DNA of 32,822 nt from Nanobdellota archaeon (GTDB taxonomy: Archaea > Nanobdellota > Nanobdellia > Woesearchaeales > GW2011-AR9). Both the position numbers and the translations under genes were made by a program. Location of the stretch: contig JAUYPX010000020.1 in the NCBI GenBank assembly GCA_030697505.1, positions 1 to 32,822 on the forward strand. Direction: 5' to 3'. The notes under the pieces were generated by a model. The model made no database searches. It worked only from the letters and a program-made list of their open reading frames with translations, and had not been told where the DNA came from. Positions 1-7,365 of the stretch are shown piece by piece. How positions within the stretch are numbered: the first letter of the stretch is position 1; each line of letters begins with the position of its first letter.

Positions 1-90
1 TCCGGGCCGATAGAAGAAGTATGCAGAATAATGGCCAAAGAAGCCAAAAAACATGCTCCTTTAGCCGAACCGGTAGTAATCTATTTATAG
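1..90 (+). CDS. C-terminal end of an unrecognised protein (5' truncated)
   Basis: Frame 1 is open from the window edge to a TAG at 88-90, giving 29 codons. The peptide is mildly basic, with a KEAKKHAP stretch, and ends in a hydrophobic VVIYL tail. Too little is present to name a family. The stop codon overlaps the TATA box of the next gene, so the two genes are packed tightly but probably transcribed separately. Confidence 0.5.
   Translation, partial: SGPIEEVCRIMAKEAKKHAPLAEPVVIYL
82..90 (+). promoter_or_regulatory. TATA box for the METTL5-like gene
   Basis: TATTTATAG is centred about 26 bases before the ATG at 112, the spacing expected for a leaderless archaeal transcript. It overlaps the last codons and stop of the upstream gene. 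Confidence 0.6.
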
Positions 91-111
91 TTTGTAATGG
101 TCTTCTAAACC

Positions 112-735
112 ATGTCTATCCGCTCCAAACGCGATCTGGAAATCATTCTCAGCAAGCTGAAAGGCTTTGAAAATCCTTCTCTTACCTTGGAACAATATCC
201 TACTCCCAGCCATATCGCCGCTGAATGGGTCTGGAACATGGCTCTGAAAGGAGAAGTGGCCGGGAAGACTATTGTCGATGCCGGTTCTGGTCCAGGAGTG
301 ATCGGCCTTGCTCTCTTGCTTTTAGGAGCGCGTAAAGTTATTTTCATTGACAAGGATCATGAAGTGATACAGATCTGCCGGCAAAATTATGAAAGGGTAA
401 AAGAAGAGTATGAAATTGGCCAAGCCGAGTTTATCACCCACGATTTCAGCCTTTTTGATGGGGAAGTTGATCTAGTAGTGCAGAACCCTCCTTTTGGCAC
501 CAAACAAGAACATGCCGACAAGAAATTCTTAGAGAAAGCCTTTGCTACTGCGCCAATAGTGTACAGCATGCATAAATGGTCCACCCAGAAATTTGTGGAA
601 GCGATATGTAAAGATTTTAACTTTACTATTACCGAAGTCTGGAGATACGAATTCCCTATCAAAGCAACCTTCAGCTTCCATGAAAAGCCCTGGCAGATGA
701 TCGATGTGGGCTTATGGCGGATGCAAAAAGGGTAA
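112..735 (+). CDS. METTL5-like N6-adenine RNA methyltransferase
   Basis: This 207-residue Rossmann-fold methyltransferase probably makes N6-methyladenosine in small-subunit rRNA, as METTL5 does in eukaryotes. The sequence shows an LEQYPTP motif near residue 27, the SAM-binding DAGSGPGVIG at 56-65, an acidic ID after strand 2, and the catalytic NPPF at 125-128 typical of N6-adenine enzymes. It is followed by FGT, ADKKFL and VYSMHK, which are METTL5 signatures. The length is close to human METTL5, so both ends look complete. The family is known to work with a Trm112 partner; none is visible here. The ATG at 112 fits a leaderless start. A tRNA or other rRNA target is possible, but the METTL5 signature argues for SSU rRNA. 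Confidence 0.85.
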   Translation: MSIRSKRDLEIILSKLKGFENPSLTLEQYPTPSHIAAEWVWNMALKGEVAGKTIVDAGSGPGVIGLALLLLGARKVIFIDKDHEVIQICRQNYERVKEEYEIGQAEFITHDFSLFDGEVDLVVQNPPFGTKQEHADKKFLEKAFATAPIVYSMHKWSTQKFVEAICKDFNFTITEVWRYEFPIKATFSFHEKPWQMIDVGLWRMQKG

Positions 736-884
736 AACCCTTCAGCATCAACAGAGAAATACTCTGCGGATGGAAAAGGAGTAAAAACAGAAGTGTTAAG
801 CAGTTTAAGAGATTATTACAGCCGAAATGAGATGTTGAGCTTTTACTCAGAATTAAAAGAAAATAGAGTATATATACATAACAG

Positions 885-893
885 TTAAATATT
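885..893 (+). promoter_or_regulatory. TATA-like box for the GHKL-peptidase gene
   Basis: TTAAATATT is centred about 26 bases before the ATG at 916, consistent with a leaderless start. A stronger-looking TATATATA stretch at 869-876 lies about 43 bases upstream and is an alternative. Confidence 0.45.
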
Positions 894-915
894 TCCTTCT
901 GAAAAATACCTCTTT

Positions 916-2391
916 ATGAGTGAAAATAACAGTAATCTGGAAACCAAACTACTAGAAACCTGGTCTACCCTAGACTATCGGGCTGATAGATGGGGGCCTG
1001 AACGCATTGTCTTTGATGCCATCAGTAATCATTTTCCAGAAGACTGCGGCGGCACCGCCTATCAAATCATCTTTGTTCAAGATGGTGAGTATCTTGATTT
1101 TCAACAGTACGATCAATCTAAACCAATAGATACCATTTTTTTTAGAGATAATGGCGCTGGTTATGATTATATCCATACTGTCCTTCAATATAGCAATAAA
1201 GCAGATCGGGAGACGCAGACTGGAAGATTTGGCGAAGGATTAAAATTGATTTCTGCTGCGGCTTTGCGCCATGACGTGGAGATAGAATTTGCCTCGCAGA
1301 ACTGGGCAGCACAACCTTTTTCTAAAAAATTATTTCTTCCCAGCGAAAATAAAGAAGTTAATCTCCTCTGCCAAAAAGTCATTATTGGCTATGAGCAGCT
1401 GCAAGGATCATACACCTGTATACAAAATCCATCTCAGGAAATAATTGAACAAGTGCTTTCATTTCAGGAGCATATTATCGATTTTCGGGAAGATTTACCG
1501 GGAAGAGAAGTGCAAGATCTTCATCCGCAGCACCGAGTCTTTTTGCCCGAGCAATACTTTTCTGGAGAATTATTCGTAAAAAAAATAAAATATTTCCTAC
1601 AAAAGCCGCTTTACCTTACCTATCAAATAAATGGAAGCGATGCAGATTCTCTCCTTTCTCCGGATAGGGATCATGTCCTGGAACACCATTTACGCCTGAC
1701 TCTCAGAAAGCTGGTGCTAAGATTAAAAGATACAGATTTGATCACCTCACTCTTAGATACAACCACTCCTGAGTGTCTTGAAAAGAACATCTCCGTTTCT
1801 AAATCTGATAAAATATATTATCCTGAACAATGGAGGAAAGCGTTTTATGATTTATATGGGCCAAAGGCGGTTTTAGCTGAGCGTGGAAATCCACTTCTCA
1901 ATGAAGATGCTACTACACAAGGTTTTGCGGTAGTAAAAGGGCTTCCGACAGGAATAGAAGAGATTTTACATCATTCCGGCATAAAAAAGGTTTCTGAAGT
2001 TTCCAGCCGGAAATTAAAGTATGAAATACTTGATCCAGCCCGACTTACCGATCAGCAAAGAAGCATTTATGATTTACATAAAGCTGTAGATGAAGTTCTT
2101 TTTGACACTCCTCTCCCTGCGGAAGTGCATATCTTTTCCCGCGCTTTTGATGAACATGGAGAAGCAACCTGGTTCAGGGGAATGAGTGAATATGGTTTGA
2201 AAGACAAAAAAAAATCCCGTATTTATATTAAGGCCAACGAACTACAAGATCCCCAATCATTTTTAGAAACCTATGCTCATGAAGCTGTACATGTATATAC
2301 TAAAGCAGTAGATTTAACCACAGAATTTGAGGAAGGCTTAACTAAAGCGATTGGAAAAGTATTGGAAGCGTATCTTACCTCAAAATCATAA
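916..2391 (+). CDS. GHKL (HSP90/MORC-like) ATPase fused to a zinc-peptidase-like domain
   Basis: The 491-residue protein has two recognisable ends. The N-terminal part carries GHKL ATP-binding motifs: an N-box-like DAISN at 34-38, a G1 box DNGAG at 78-82 and a G2 box GRFGEGLK at 103-110 followed by a helix. The C-terminal end has HEAVH at 455-459, matching the HExxH zinc-peptidase signature, with acidic residues in EFEEGL at 470-475 that could give the third gluzincin ligand. The middle (about 150-400) is unassigned. No signal peptide or membrane segment is visible, so it should be cytoplasmic. What is known: GHKL domains bind ATP and often dimerise. What is inferred: ATP-driven dimerisation may gate peptidase action on a DNA or protein target. 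The N-box Glu appears as Asp34. It stands alone, with no operon partner. Confidence 0.65.
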   Translation: MSENNSNLETKLLETWSTLDYRADRWGPERIVFDAISNHFPEDCGGTAYQIIFVQDGEYLDFQQYDQSKPIDTIFFRDNGAGYDYIHTVLQYSNKADRETQTGRFGEGLKLISAAALRHDVEIEFASQNWAAQPFSKKLFLPSENKEVNLLCQKVIIGYEQLQGSYTCIQNPSQEIIEQVLSFQEHIIDFREDLPGREVQDLHPQHRVFLPEQYFSGELFVKKIKYFLQKPLYLTYQINGSDADSLLSPDRDHVLEHHLRLTLRKLVLRLKDTDLITSLLDTTTPECLEKNISVSKSDKIYYPEQWRKAFYDLYGPKAVLAERGNPLLNEDATTQGFAVVKGLPTGIEEILHHSGIKKVSEVSSRKLKYEILDPARLTDQQRSIYDLHKAVDEVLFDTPLPAEVHIFSRAFDEHGEATWFRGMSEYGLKDKKKSRIYIKANELQDPQSFLETYAHEAVHVYTKAVDLTTEFEEGLTKAIGKVLEAYLTSKS

Positions 2392-2432
2392 ACTTATTAA
2401 ACTTCTTTCATTTTCTATTCAAAGGTGCATAG

Positions 2433-2714
2433 ATGAAGCTTTCGATTGATACAAAGGAGGATAGTTTTGAAGACATACGCAAAGTCCTGCAGATTCTCAC
2501 TTCTATCCTAGAAAAGAAAGATTCCTCCAGGTCTGCTTTTTCTTCTTCACCCTCTTCAGCTGACACTACTAACCTAATGAGCATGTTTTCTGATGCCCCC
2601 GCCAAGGGAACCGTAGAAACTGCTGGAAATCCGCCTGATTTCAGCTCCTTCTTGAACTTGACCCAGAAAAAAGAACAGAAAGATGATGATGAAGGAAGGA
2701 TTGAATATTATTAA
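2433..2714 (+). CDS. Small uncharacterised protein, Ser-rich middle
   Basis: A 93-residue ORF. The first 30 residues could form a helix. The middle is Ser/Ala/Pro-rich and the tail is acidic and lysine-rich (KKEQKDDDEG), so much of it is probably disordered. AAGGTG sits 5 bases before the ATG and acts as a plausible Shine-Dalgarno site. The last 4 bases overlap the end of the convergent gene at 2711. I do not recognise a family. The start signal and clear reading frame support it as real. Confidence 0.5.
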   Translation: MKLSIDTKEDSFEDIRKVLQILTSILEKKDSSRSAFSSSPSSADTTNLMSMFSDAPAKGTVETAGNPPDFSSFLNLTQKKEQKDDDEGRIEYY

Positions 2715-3283
2715 TTATTCGCTATCTTGATCTCTCTTGGCACAATGCCTTTCCCCAACAGCAAAGAAGCATAATACTTATCCTTTGTTTTCTCCCAGCG
2801 TTCATAAATCTCCACTAATCGCTTCTCATCTATCTGCGGTAGATGCAGGTCGCCAATGACTAAATACAGGTCAGTAAACTTCTGGCCTACTTCAACAAAG
2901 GGAGCCCTTCCCGTCTGTTGATAGGCTGTTGAGCCGATAGAGGAATAGTAGCGGACATTTGCTTCTCCATGGCGACGGAGAAAATCATAAAAATAGCCGA
3001 CTAAAAACAAGCAATGCTCGCCTAACTGCTGCTGTTGATTTCTCCGCTGCAAGAGATTGGTTTCTTCGGTGATGCGATGGCACTGGATGGTCAAAGGTTC
3101 TAGCCAGGTTCCAGAGTTTTTATCTGGAAATAAGGCCGTAGTTTCAGCAAACCTAGCCAGCATAGTGGTGAGATACCTGCTTGTTTCCGGAGCTACTTTT
3201 AATTTATGCCGTTCCATCGCTTGTCCGATGCCTTGATCTACAAAAGAAAGCAAACCTTCCCGTGAGATCTCGTATTTTTCCAT
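2711..3283 (-). CDS. Uncharacterised conserved-looking protein
   Basis: A 190-residue soluble, helix-rich protein. A central region GEHCLFLVGYFYDFLRR followed by VRYYSSIGSTAYQQ reminds me of uncharacterised bacterial proteins that share a 'YY..xG..AY' signature, but I cannot confirm the match. There is no signal peptide. The ATG lies 1 base after the stop of the MgtC/DUF4010 gene, so the two are almost certainly co-transcribed and translationally coupled. This suggests a job linked to that membrane protein, but the sequence does not show which. Confidence 0.6.
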   Translation of the reverse strand: MEKYEISREGLLSFVDQGIGQAMERHKLKVAPETSRYLTTMLARFAETTALFPDKNSGTWLEPLTIQCHRITEETNLLQRRNQQQQLGEHCLFLVGYFYDFLRRHGEANVRYYSSIGSTAYQQTGRAPFVEVGQKFTDLYLVIGDLHLPQIDEKRLVEIYERWEKTKDKYYASLLLGKGIVPREIKIANN

Positions 3284-3284
3284 C

Positions 3285-4529
3285 TTATAATACGAAAATC
3301 AATGCGCCTCCCAACGCTATCAAGAGAGCAAAAAAGCCGACAATCAAGCGCCGGAATCTCTTTTCACCAAAAAAATAGGCAATGCCGCCTTTGGTGATGA
3401 TATTTGCAAGTACGCCCAAGATTATGCTTTCTCTCGCTACTTCAAAGGATAATGACTTCCCTGCCAGTTGTGATAAAGAAAGGGCGATCGCATCTGCATC
3501 CGCCAGTCCTGAGAGAAAACTCACCAGATAAACTCCTTTTGAAGGGAGATACACATTTGCTAATTTGAGAAAAGCTAAGACTAAGGCGAAAATACCGGCG
3601 AATTTTAACGCTGGCTTCAAGGCAAAAGGGGACTTCAATTCAATTTTTTCTGTGATATGCTTCGCCCGCTTCCAGACGTAATACGAAAATAAACCGGTTG
3701 CTGAAGCAAGAGTCAGCATCGGCAGCAGCAGCTGCACAAATAATTTTTGATTCACCAGCGATACTTCAAGTAAAACCCGGCCGAACATCACTCCATTAGC
3801 GAGAATTACACCTAACGCAAGTGCTTTGTACAGATGTTCATGCTGTTTGCTGCGTGCAGCAAAACTTAAGGTGACCGCAGTGCTGCTGGCCAAGCCGCCG
3901 AGAATTCCAGTGAATTCAATTCCTTTCTCGCCAAACCATTTCATAAGAATGTAACCGACAAAACTAATACCGGAAATCAAGACCACCATCAGCCAGGTCA
4001 AAAAAGGATTAAATAACTCATAAGGCCCATATCCTTTATTGGGGAGAAAGGGCAGGATCACAAATGCGATCACTGCAAAGATAAGCGCGCTTTTCATCTC
4101 TTCTTTCTTCAAGTGCTGGGCAAATTGATGCAGCATGCTGCGAGAATACAGTATTATCGTAATGATGACTGTCAGCAATACGGATAACTGGATTTCACCA
4201 AAGTAGGCCAGGATGCCCAGGAAAAAAGTCAGAAATCCTGCCACTTCTGATGTTGCACCGTGAAATTTTTTGTTACCGCTGGAAAGAACAAAATAAGAAA
4301 GAAGAATGAGCATTCCCATTAAAAGAATGCTCACAACCAAGATCCACGGATTTAATGTCTCACCAAAAAAAGCAGATAGCGCTCCGAATAAAGCTATCAA
4401 AGGAAAAGTTCTGATTCCCGCATAATCATGCGCATGCTTCCTGTATCGCGCGTACTCCCGTTCTAAGCCGATTAATGCGCCTAAGGCTAGGGCAAGAAGA
4501 AAATTATCGATTAGAGCTAACTCTGCCAT
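3285..4529 (-). CDS. MgtC/SapB-domain and DUF4010 multi-spanning membrane protein
   Basis: A 414-residue polytopic membrane protein. The N-terminal part has the MgtC/SapB hallmark GALIGLEREYARY (residues 17-29) and IRTFPLIALFGAL. The C-terminal half fits DUF4010: long hydrophobic helices with ILGGLASSTAVTLSFAARS and a SGLADADAIALSLS motif. About ten or more membrane segments are visible. Bacterial MgtC is tied to low-magnesium survival and F-type ATPase control; the role of the archaeal fusion is unknown and an ion-related role is inference. The start is firm because the codon just before the ATG is an in-frame TAG. The gene differs from most neighbours in having a leader of about 70 bases (separate entry). 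The next gene begins 1 base after its stop. Confidence 0.85.
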   Translation of the reverse strand: MAELALIDNFLLALALGALIGLEREYARYRKHAHDYAGIRTFPLIALFGALSAFFGETLNPWILVVSILLMGMLILLSYFVLSSGNKKFHGATSEVAGFLTFFLGILAYFGEIQLSVLLTVIITIILYSRSMLHQFAQHLKKEEMKSALIFAVIAFVILPFLPNKGYGPYELFNPFLTWLMVVLISGISFVGYILMKWFGEKGIEFTGILGGLASSTAVTLSFAARSKQHEHLYKALALGVILANGVMFGRVLLEVSLVNQKLFVQLLLPMLTLASATGLFSYYVWKRAKHITEKIELKSPFALKPALKFAGIFALVLAFLKLANVYLPSKGVYLVSFLSGLADADAIALSLSQLAGKSLSFEVARESIILGVLANIITKGGIAYFFGEKRFRRLIVGFFALLIALGGALIFVL

Positions 4530-4631
4530 CTATCAAAAATCCTCCAGATTTTTGGAAGATGCTACAAAATCTTTGTTTTGTATCATCGCATCACCTTTTC
4601 TTTAAGAAGGATTTCCGATTATATATATTTA
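4530..4631 (-). promoter_or_regulatory. Structured 5' leader with possible leader peptide, plus TATA box, for the MgtC/DUF4010 gene
   Basis: On the minus strand an AT-rich TATA region (about 4618-4630) predicts transcription starting near 4598, giving a leader of roughly 70 bases. The leader holds two inverted repeats. One pairs 4576-4587 with 4558-4569 (12 bases, 1 mismatch, 6-base loop). The other pairs 4547-4553 with 4535-4541 (7 bases, 5-base loop), and its loop contains most of a GGAGG. A GGTGAT site is followed by a 17-codon ORF (4586 down to stop TGA at 4535-4533). That stop, a TAG and the gene's ATG are consecutive codons in one frame. Control by translation of the short ORF or by RNA folding is inference. 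Confidence 0.45.
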
Positions 4632-4654
4632 GTGGTAGGAAAACAAAAATAGTA

Positions 4655-5191
4655 TTACTTGTATAAAACTCCAGGCAAATTCCAGCGTCTTCGCCACCAG
4701 TCTGCAAAATGCCCATAGCCTAATCCTACCACTCCGGCCACTACTGAACCGATAATCAGAGGAAGCTCCATCCCTTCAAATTTAGAATTGTGAGCGTAGT
4801 ATAAAATGGGAGCATAGAAAGGCATGGTCGTAGCCGTGCCTACCACTATGTCAACTGCTGCTTTCCTTACCTTGAGTGAGGACCCAGGATCTTCCGCCTT
4901 CACATCCTTTTTTTCTTTTCCTAAAAGCCCTCTTAGTAAATTTACAAGATACCCGCTTAGGAAACCGGTAATCGCGCCTATCGCTCTGGTTCTTTTTATT
5001 TCCTCCCAATCCATCCTGGAGGCACGTTCCGTAATAGTCATAAAGAAACCGTAATAAGCGGCATATCCTGTTCCATCAACTACAAAATATTTGAGGTGCT
5101 GCAGTGCTTTATCTTTGAAGGACAGGTTTGCTTCCTGATTTACTGAATTGTTCTGTGCTATTAGTTCTTCTAGATCCGGTTCTTCACTCAT
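4655..5191 (-). CDS. AlaE-like (L-alanine exporter family) membrane protein
   Basis: A 178-residue membrane protein with about four hydrophobic segments. The end reads YGHFADWWRRRWNLPGV, close to the YGxFxDxxRRxFxVPGY ending of the bacterial alanine exporter AlaE. The earlier SGYLVNLLRG and PFYAPILYYA stretches also fit AlaE-type helices. Related proteins may export amino acids or have another role, so substrate is inference. The frame extends upstream to 5275, but I start at the ATG ending at 5191 (MSEEPDLEEL) because a TATA-like element lies about 26 bases upstream and the added 28 residues look non-conserved. It is divergent from the gene at 5267 and ends 125 bases before the MgtC-like gene. 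Confidence 0.6.
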   Translation of the reverse strand: MSEEPDLEELIAQNNSVNQEANLSFKDKALQHLKYFVVDGTGYAAYYGFFMTITERASRMDWEEIKRTRAIGAITGFLSGYLVNLLRGLLGKEKKDVKAEDPGSSLKVRKAAVDIVVGTATTMPFYAPILYYAHNSKFEGMELPLIIGSVVAGVVGLGYGHFADWWRRRWNLPGVLYK

Positions 5192-5210
5192 CTGTAGTAC
5201 TTTAAGGGGG

Positions 5211-5244
5211 CAATTTAAGAATATTTCTGCTAAATTTATATAAA
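5211..5244. promoter_or_regulatory. Divergent promoter pair
   Basis: Plus strand: TTTATATAAA at 5235-5244 is about 27 bases before the ATG at 5267. Minus strand: TTAAATT within 5211-5219 is about 25 bases before the ATG at 5191. Both spacings fit leaderless starts. The plus-strand box rules against the upstream TTG at 5258. Confidence 0.55.
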
Positions 5245-5266
5245 ATCCTTCAATCTTTTGAGGAGG

Positions 5267-5767
5267 ATGGAGCAATATGTCTTACCCAAGGAATTAGACT
5301 TTAAACATCTCCGCCTATGTCTAGACCATTACCACGCTGAACAGCTTTATATCAGAGGGTACGGTGGGTATAGTAATGGCCGATATAAAGCAAAAGGGCT
5401 TACCAAAGTTAATGAGGCATTAGAAGGCAGAACTCTTGACTTCCATAAAAACGGATCGGGCTTGCATTTGCTCATTGATGCAAAAGAAATCTTTCATTTT
5501 CCATTAAAAGATTATGATGATGAAGACGCTAAAGGATTTTCATTGGCTTATGAACGGATTGAAAAAGCAGGTGATCCTGAAAGGCAAATCATGTCGCCAA
5601 GAGGTGTAAATCCGTATGACTCATACCTTCCAGAACCAAGAAAATCTATCCTAAGGCATGACCTTGATCGTCATCTCCTGGAAATTTCCTTCAATGGTAG
5701 GATCAACCTAAAATTTCATTCCTGGTGGAAAAAGCCGTACTGGAAATACTGGAAAGTCGTGAAATAG
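5267..5767 (+). CDS. Uncharacterised protein with Trp/Lys-rich tail
   Basis: A 166-residue protein that I cannot assign. It is soluble in appearance, with a Gly/Tyr-rich stretch (RGYGGYSNGRY) near residue 30 and an unusual aromatic-basic end, SWWKKPYWKYWKVVK, that could bind membrane or nucleic acid. The frame is open to a TTG at 5258, but the TATA spacing favours the ATG at 5267. Downstream, T-runs at about 5804-5819 on this strand could end transcription; they lie inside the end of the convergent gene. Confidence 0.6.
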   Translation: MEQYVLPKELDFKHLRLCLDHYHAEQLYIRGYGGYSNGRYKAKGLTKVNEALEGRTLDFHKNGSGLHLLIDAKEIFHFPLKDYDDEDAKGFSLAYERIEKAGDPERQIMSPRGVNPYDSYLPEPRKSILRHDLDRHLLEISFNGRINLKFHSWWKKPYWKYWKVVK

Positions 5768-5775
5768 AATAATGA

Positions 5776-6354
5776 TCACCAAAGCGTAGCGATCAACACC
5801 ATCCTTTTTTTATTTTTTCCATAATGATTGATATACTGGATATATTTATGGAGATTTTTCTTACGTTCTACCAAAGCTAAAGAATTGCCAGCAGGCGCAA
5901 GCGGGTAGGCTGTGCCTTTTCCATCGGTATAGGTAACTACTCCGCCCCAATCGGCATCCCAAGCATCAGTCAAATCAATAACAATATCCGTTCCTGGTTT
6001 TTCCAGATATTTGTCGTTGAGGATTTGATAATCTTTCCAAGTTAAAACAAGAACAGTAAAATTCACTTCTTCAATCTTCTTTTTGGTCACGAAAGAGAGA
6101 AAGTCACATAATTCCTTGGAAAAAATCTTAAAGCTAGAAGCAGCATAGGAATGATGAAGAACAACCGTATTTTTTGTAAAATGTAAGGAAGAGACTTTTT
6201 TCTGCAATTCTTCATAAAAATTCTTGTTAAAAAAATCTTTGAGCAAGACTGCAGGAAAATCTGATTGAGCAGAATGTAAAAATGATTTCCTCACTTTCTG
6301 CTTGGTTTCCTCTTTCAGATAAATCGGATTAAGAACACTCATCATATTAACCAT
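5776..6354 (-). CDS. Non-catalytic double-stranded beta-helix protein matching the OGFOD1/Tpa1 C-terminal domain
   Basis: A 192-residue protein resembling the second domain of eukaryotic OGFOD1. It opens with an NPxYL motif (residues 9-13), then LLKDFF, AWDADWGGVVTYTDG (131-145) and PAGNSLALVERKK followed by YIQYINHY (155-178). These line up with NPTYL, LLKEFL, WEPEYGG and NSLALVYR/HINH in the human domain as I recall it. Where a catalytic 2-oxoglutarate oxygenase has HxD, this protein reads LNDK (112-115), so the iron site is lost. The start codon overlaps the stop of the catalytic partner upstream (8 shared bases), with GGGTGG just before it, indicating coupled translation. It probably forms a heterodimer with that partner, rebuilding the two-domain enzyme from two genes. 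Confidence 0.75.
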   Translation of the reverse strand: MVNMMSVLNPIYLKEETKQKVRKSFLHSAQSDFPAVLLKDFFNKNFYEELQKKVSSLHFTKNTVVLHHSYAASSFKIFSKELCDFLSFVTKKKIEEVNFTVLVLTWKDYQILNDKYLEKPGTDIVIDLTDAWDADWGGVVTYTDGKGTAYPLAPAGNSLALVERKKNLHKYIQYINHYGKNKKRMVLIATLW

Positions 6355-6967
6355 AAAACCACCCGCTTAAGGTAATTCGCTGGGTATCAGTCAAGATTTC
6401 TTCCACCATGTGGATGGAAAGCGAAGATACTTCAAAAAAGATGAATGCTCCCGCTTTAAGAATAAATCGTTTCGCTATCTTAGTAGGATTTTTATTCTTT
6501 GATTCGAATAAGGCTAACGCTCCGCCGTCCTTCTCTTCCAGATCATTCAGATACAGCATGAAGGCAATCTTCCTTCCTGGAACTTGATCATCATGCGGCA
6601 GCAGGTAATCAGTATCCTGGTAAATGGAAGCAAACAGGTCAATTTTTCCATTCAGTTTTAGATCAGTCACTTTTTTCATGAATCCAAGTAATTCTGGGGA
6701 TGATAATACTGAAATAAATTCTTTCAGAACTTGATCATCAGTGTACAACAGATCAGCAGTCTGGGCAAACTGAAACAGATCGGAGCGATGCGGAGAGAAT
6801 TCCTGTTCGCCTAAGGCTTGTAATAACTCCACGATTTTTTTTCCTTTCAAGAAATGAGCAAGCTCTAGATGAGGAAAAGGCCGGTTGCCGGCAAAAGTGG
6901 CTTGAAGTTTCTTGACTTTTTCTTCTGATAGATATTCAGGATTAAACCAGTTATTCTGAGCCATCAT
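6347..6967 (-). CDS. Prolyl hydroxylase-type 2-oxoglutarate/Fe(II) oxygenase (OGFOD1/Tpa1 catalytic domain)
   Basis: A 206-residue oxygenase that should hydroxylate a prolyl residue using 2-oxoglutarate, O2 and Fe(II). The sequence shows the iron ligands H125 and D127 in LPHDDQ and H186 in SIHMVEE, and the 2-oxoglutarate arginine R197 in QRITLSGWF. The core GRKIAFMLYLND...DGGALALFE matches OGFOD1, whose known substrate is ribosomal protein uS12; the archaeal uS12 is the inferred target. Starts at 6967 or 6964 (MM) are preferred over the frame's upstream ATG at 6997, because GGAGGA lies directly before them. The gene overlaps the end of the small membrane-protein gene by 17 bases and is followed by its non-catalytic partner. 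Confidence 0.85.
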   Translation of the reverse strand: MMAQNNWFNPEYLSEEKVKKLQATFAGNRPFPHLELAHFLKGKKIVELLQALGEQEFSPHRSDLFQFAQTADLLYTDDQVLKEFISVLSSPELLGFMKKVTDLKLNGKIDLFASIYQDTDYLLPHDDQVPGRKIAFMLYLNDLEEKDGGALALFESKNKNPTKIAKRFILKAGAFIFFEVSSLSIHMVEEILTDTQRITLSGWFYG

Positions 6968-7289
6968 TCCTCCAATAGCCCGGGTCATTCTTATCAAAGA
7001 TGTAATAATCTAAAAGATATCCGAACACACAGATAGCCGCTCCGCTGAGTAAGGGCATAATTTCCTGATTCTCATGGGCTTTATCAGCCCAATAGACCAA
7101 AGCAGCATCTGCACATAAGCGGGTTACGCCTCTGCCAACCAGATTGGCATAAGCACCGATCCTATACCACTTTTTTACTCTGTCTACATCTAAAGCCCCT
7201 ACGAATTTGAATCTGTTTATTTTATCGACATCCTGCACCAGATCATACAAAGTAACTCGTTTTCCTATTTCCTTAAGCAGGTTAGCCAT
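6951..7289 (-). CDS. Small membrane protein, first gene of the hydroxylase operon
   Basis: A 112-residue protein with an amphipathic start and two likely hydrophobic segments (around ANLVGRGVTRLCADAALVYW and LLSGAAICVFGYLLDYYIF). It ends in a charged WRNDGSE tail. No family recognised. The upstream in-frame ATG at 7304 is rejected because a TATA box at 7308-7317 is only about 24 bases before the ATG at 7289. The stop codon overlaps the next gene's start, so it is translationally coupled to the OGFOD1-like pair; whether it functions with them is unknown. Confidence 0.6.
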   Translation of the reverse strand: MANLLKEIGKRVTLYDLVQDVDKINRFKFVGALDVDRVKKWYRIGAYANLVGRGVTRLCADAALVYWADKAHENQEIMPLLSGAAICVFGYLLDYYIFDKNDPGYWRNDGSE

Positions 7290-7307
7290 CGGTCCTGCCA
7301 GCAAAAG

Positions 7308-7344
7308 AATATATAAAAAAGTATCGGACAGAAACTTTATATAA
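7308..7344. promoter_or_regulatory. Divergent promoters for the hydroxylase operon and DNA ligase
   Basis: Minus strand: TTTATATATT at 7308-7317 is about 24 bases before the ATG at 7289. Plus strand: TTTATATAA at 7336-7344 is about 26 bases before the ligase ATG at 7366. Both predict leaderless mRNAs and fix both starts. Confidence 0.7.
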
Positions 7345-7365
7345 CCAAAACCTCTTTAACTATCA

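Noticed and set aside
736..888. Fifty-codon open stretch in the same frame as, and right after, the METTL5-like stop
   Set aside because: The methyltransferase already has full family length and the stretch has no early start codon or ribosome site. It may be a decayed gene fragment, but nothing supports readthrough.
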